Source: Echinococcus granulosus (Eukaryota; Platyhelminthes; Cestoda; Cyclophyllidea; Taeniidae). From it: a stretch of 64,000 nucleotides of DNA. A program made the position numbers and the translations under genes. This document shows, piece after piece, positions 63,261 to 64,000 of the stretch (the stretch's first letter is position 1; every line of letters starts with the position of its first letter). Under the pieces are notes generated by a model. It was given only the letters and a program-made list of their open reading frames with translations. It had not been told where the DNA came from and did not search any database. The stretch lies in NCBI RefSeq assembly GCF_000524195.1, contig NW_020170400.1:828852-892851 (forward strand), in the 5' to 3' direction.

Positions 63261-64000
63261 ATGCCCGTTGGCTGTTTTCCTTCATTTCGACGGAAGATAA
63301 AGAGTAAGTTCCCTCCACAGTCGTAAGACGTGATGGTCGACCGATAGAATGAGATTAGCTAAAAAAAATAAAACTCCAAGTCATATTTAAATTGATAAAT
63401 AGTAGTAGTAACTTTACAAATGTATGTAAAGGATTTTTCGGCTGATTTAATTTGTAGCTAAGTGGACATTTGATTCATCCAGGTTAGTTGTAATCCACTA
63501 AAATAAGGGTAAGAGAATAGTAAGATGTTGTCTATTCCTAGAGTTTAATAAGGGAAAAGCTCCCTTGTCCAGGAAGGAAGAAGCTAAGAACGATATTTCA
63601 CGAAAAAGTGCCAAACCGACTGAGGTAAATAATCATGCAGAGGCAAAAGCGGAAAGTTCTGCCAGCGTAGAACAGCAAGTTGAAGTAGCCCTGCAACGAC
63701 AAGAGGAAGGGAAGGGGGCACAAAATATCGACCAAAAAACTTTCGAGCAGGTGGCAGAAGTTCATCAGCCTATTGAATGTGTAGCCAACGAACTTGTCAC
63801 ATTTTCTGAACCTACAGAACATAATAAAGAGATCAATGAATCGTATAAATGCGAGACCGCTTCACCAGGGGCGACAATAATGGAATATGAGGGAGCACGG
63901 GAAACAGCCCCAAATGCAGAGATTGAATATCCTTGTGAAGCTCCTCCAACAACAGGGCTTATAGTGAAAGATATGGAAGTCGGGGAATCTGCTGTTCTTC
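63261..64000 (+). CDS. Start of an acidic, Glu/Ala-rich protein, runs off the right edge
   Basis: Exon 1 (63261-63303) encodes MPVGCFPSFRRKIK and ends at the consensus donor GTAAGT in phase 1. Exon 2 starts at 63542 after TTGTCTATTCCTAG and is open to the edge (153 codons). Joined, they read KKFNKGKAPLSRKEEAKND. After this basic start the protein becomes acidic and low in complexity (EAKAESSASVEQQVEVALQR, later EYEGARETAPNAEIEYPCEA). A Cys beside a basic cluster at the N-terminus could be lipid-modified and hold the protein at a membrane, as in some scaffold proteins; this is inference. Family not recognised. Most of the gene lies outside. Confidence 0.6.

Overview
The window is eukaryotic DNA, about 60% A+T, with genes split by introns. 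Many introns are very short (39, 47, 49, 67, 68 and 72 bases) beside long ones (2 to 9 kb). That intron-size pattern, the gene density and the encoded proteins suggest an invertebrate animal. I favour a parasitic flatworm, most likely a tapeworm, but this rests on general gene architecture and not on a diagnostic marker. Two runs of exactly 100 N (13103-13202 and 27334-27433) are assembly gaps.

Left part (1-23446). One large minus-strand gene starts at 23446 and runs off the left edge. Its N-terminal exons match the autophagy lipid-transfer protein ATG2. I could chain most exons by splice sites and codon phase. One of its introns is about 9 kb (5738-14767) and contains a complete plus-strand gene without introns (8663-11800), which encodes a 1045-residue single-pass leucine-rich-repeat receptor.

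Middle part (23447-43000). From 27085 to 31330 there is a minus-strand gene in at least six pieces, coding for a small secreted protein I do not recognise; one internal exon is still missing, perhaps inside the second gap. A degenerate ATCC-type microsatellite lies at 25460-25945. Between 39.3 and 42.8 kb are several isolated exon-like segments: a signal-peptide exon, a membrane-spanning exon broken by a one-base frame error at a homopolymer, and a tentative plus-strand gene. None of these is a complete gene.

Right part (43000-64000). A minus-strand gene of unknown function (43103-44241) lies next to a plus-strand Ser/Asn/Glu-rich protein of degenerate repeats (44544-46893), whose frame is broken by three TAG codons and one frame change. 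Remnant frames follow to about 48.3 kb. A four-exon plus-strand gene at 56572-59169 encodes a predicted 505-residue cysteine-rich orphan protein. A new plus-strand gene begins at 63261 and runs off the right edge. Diverged copies of a dispersed repeat occur at about 17.5, 48.6, 52.5 and 53.3 kb. The long stretches between these genes show no gene I can support.

There is no operon logic here. The one striking relation between genes is the receptor nested in an ATG2 intron on the opposite strand. No tRNA, rRNA or CRISPR array was seen.
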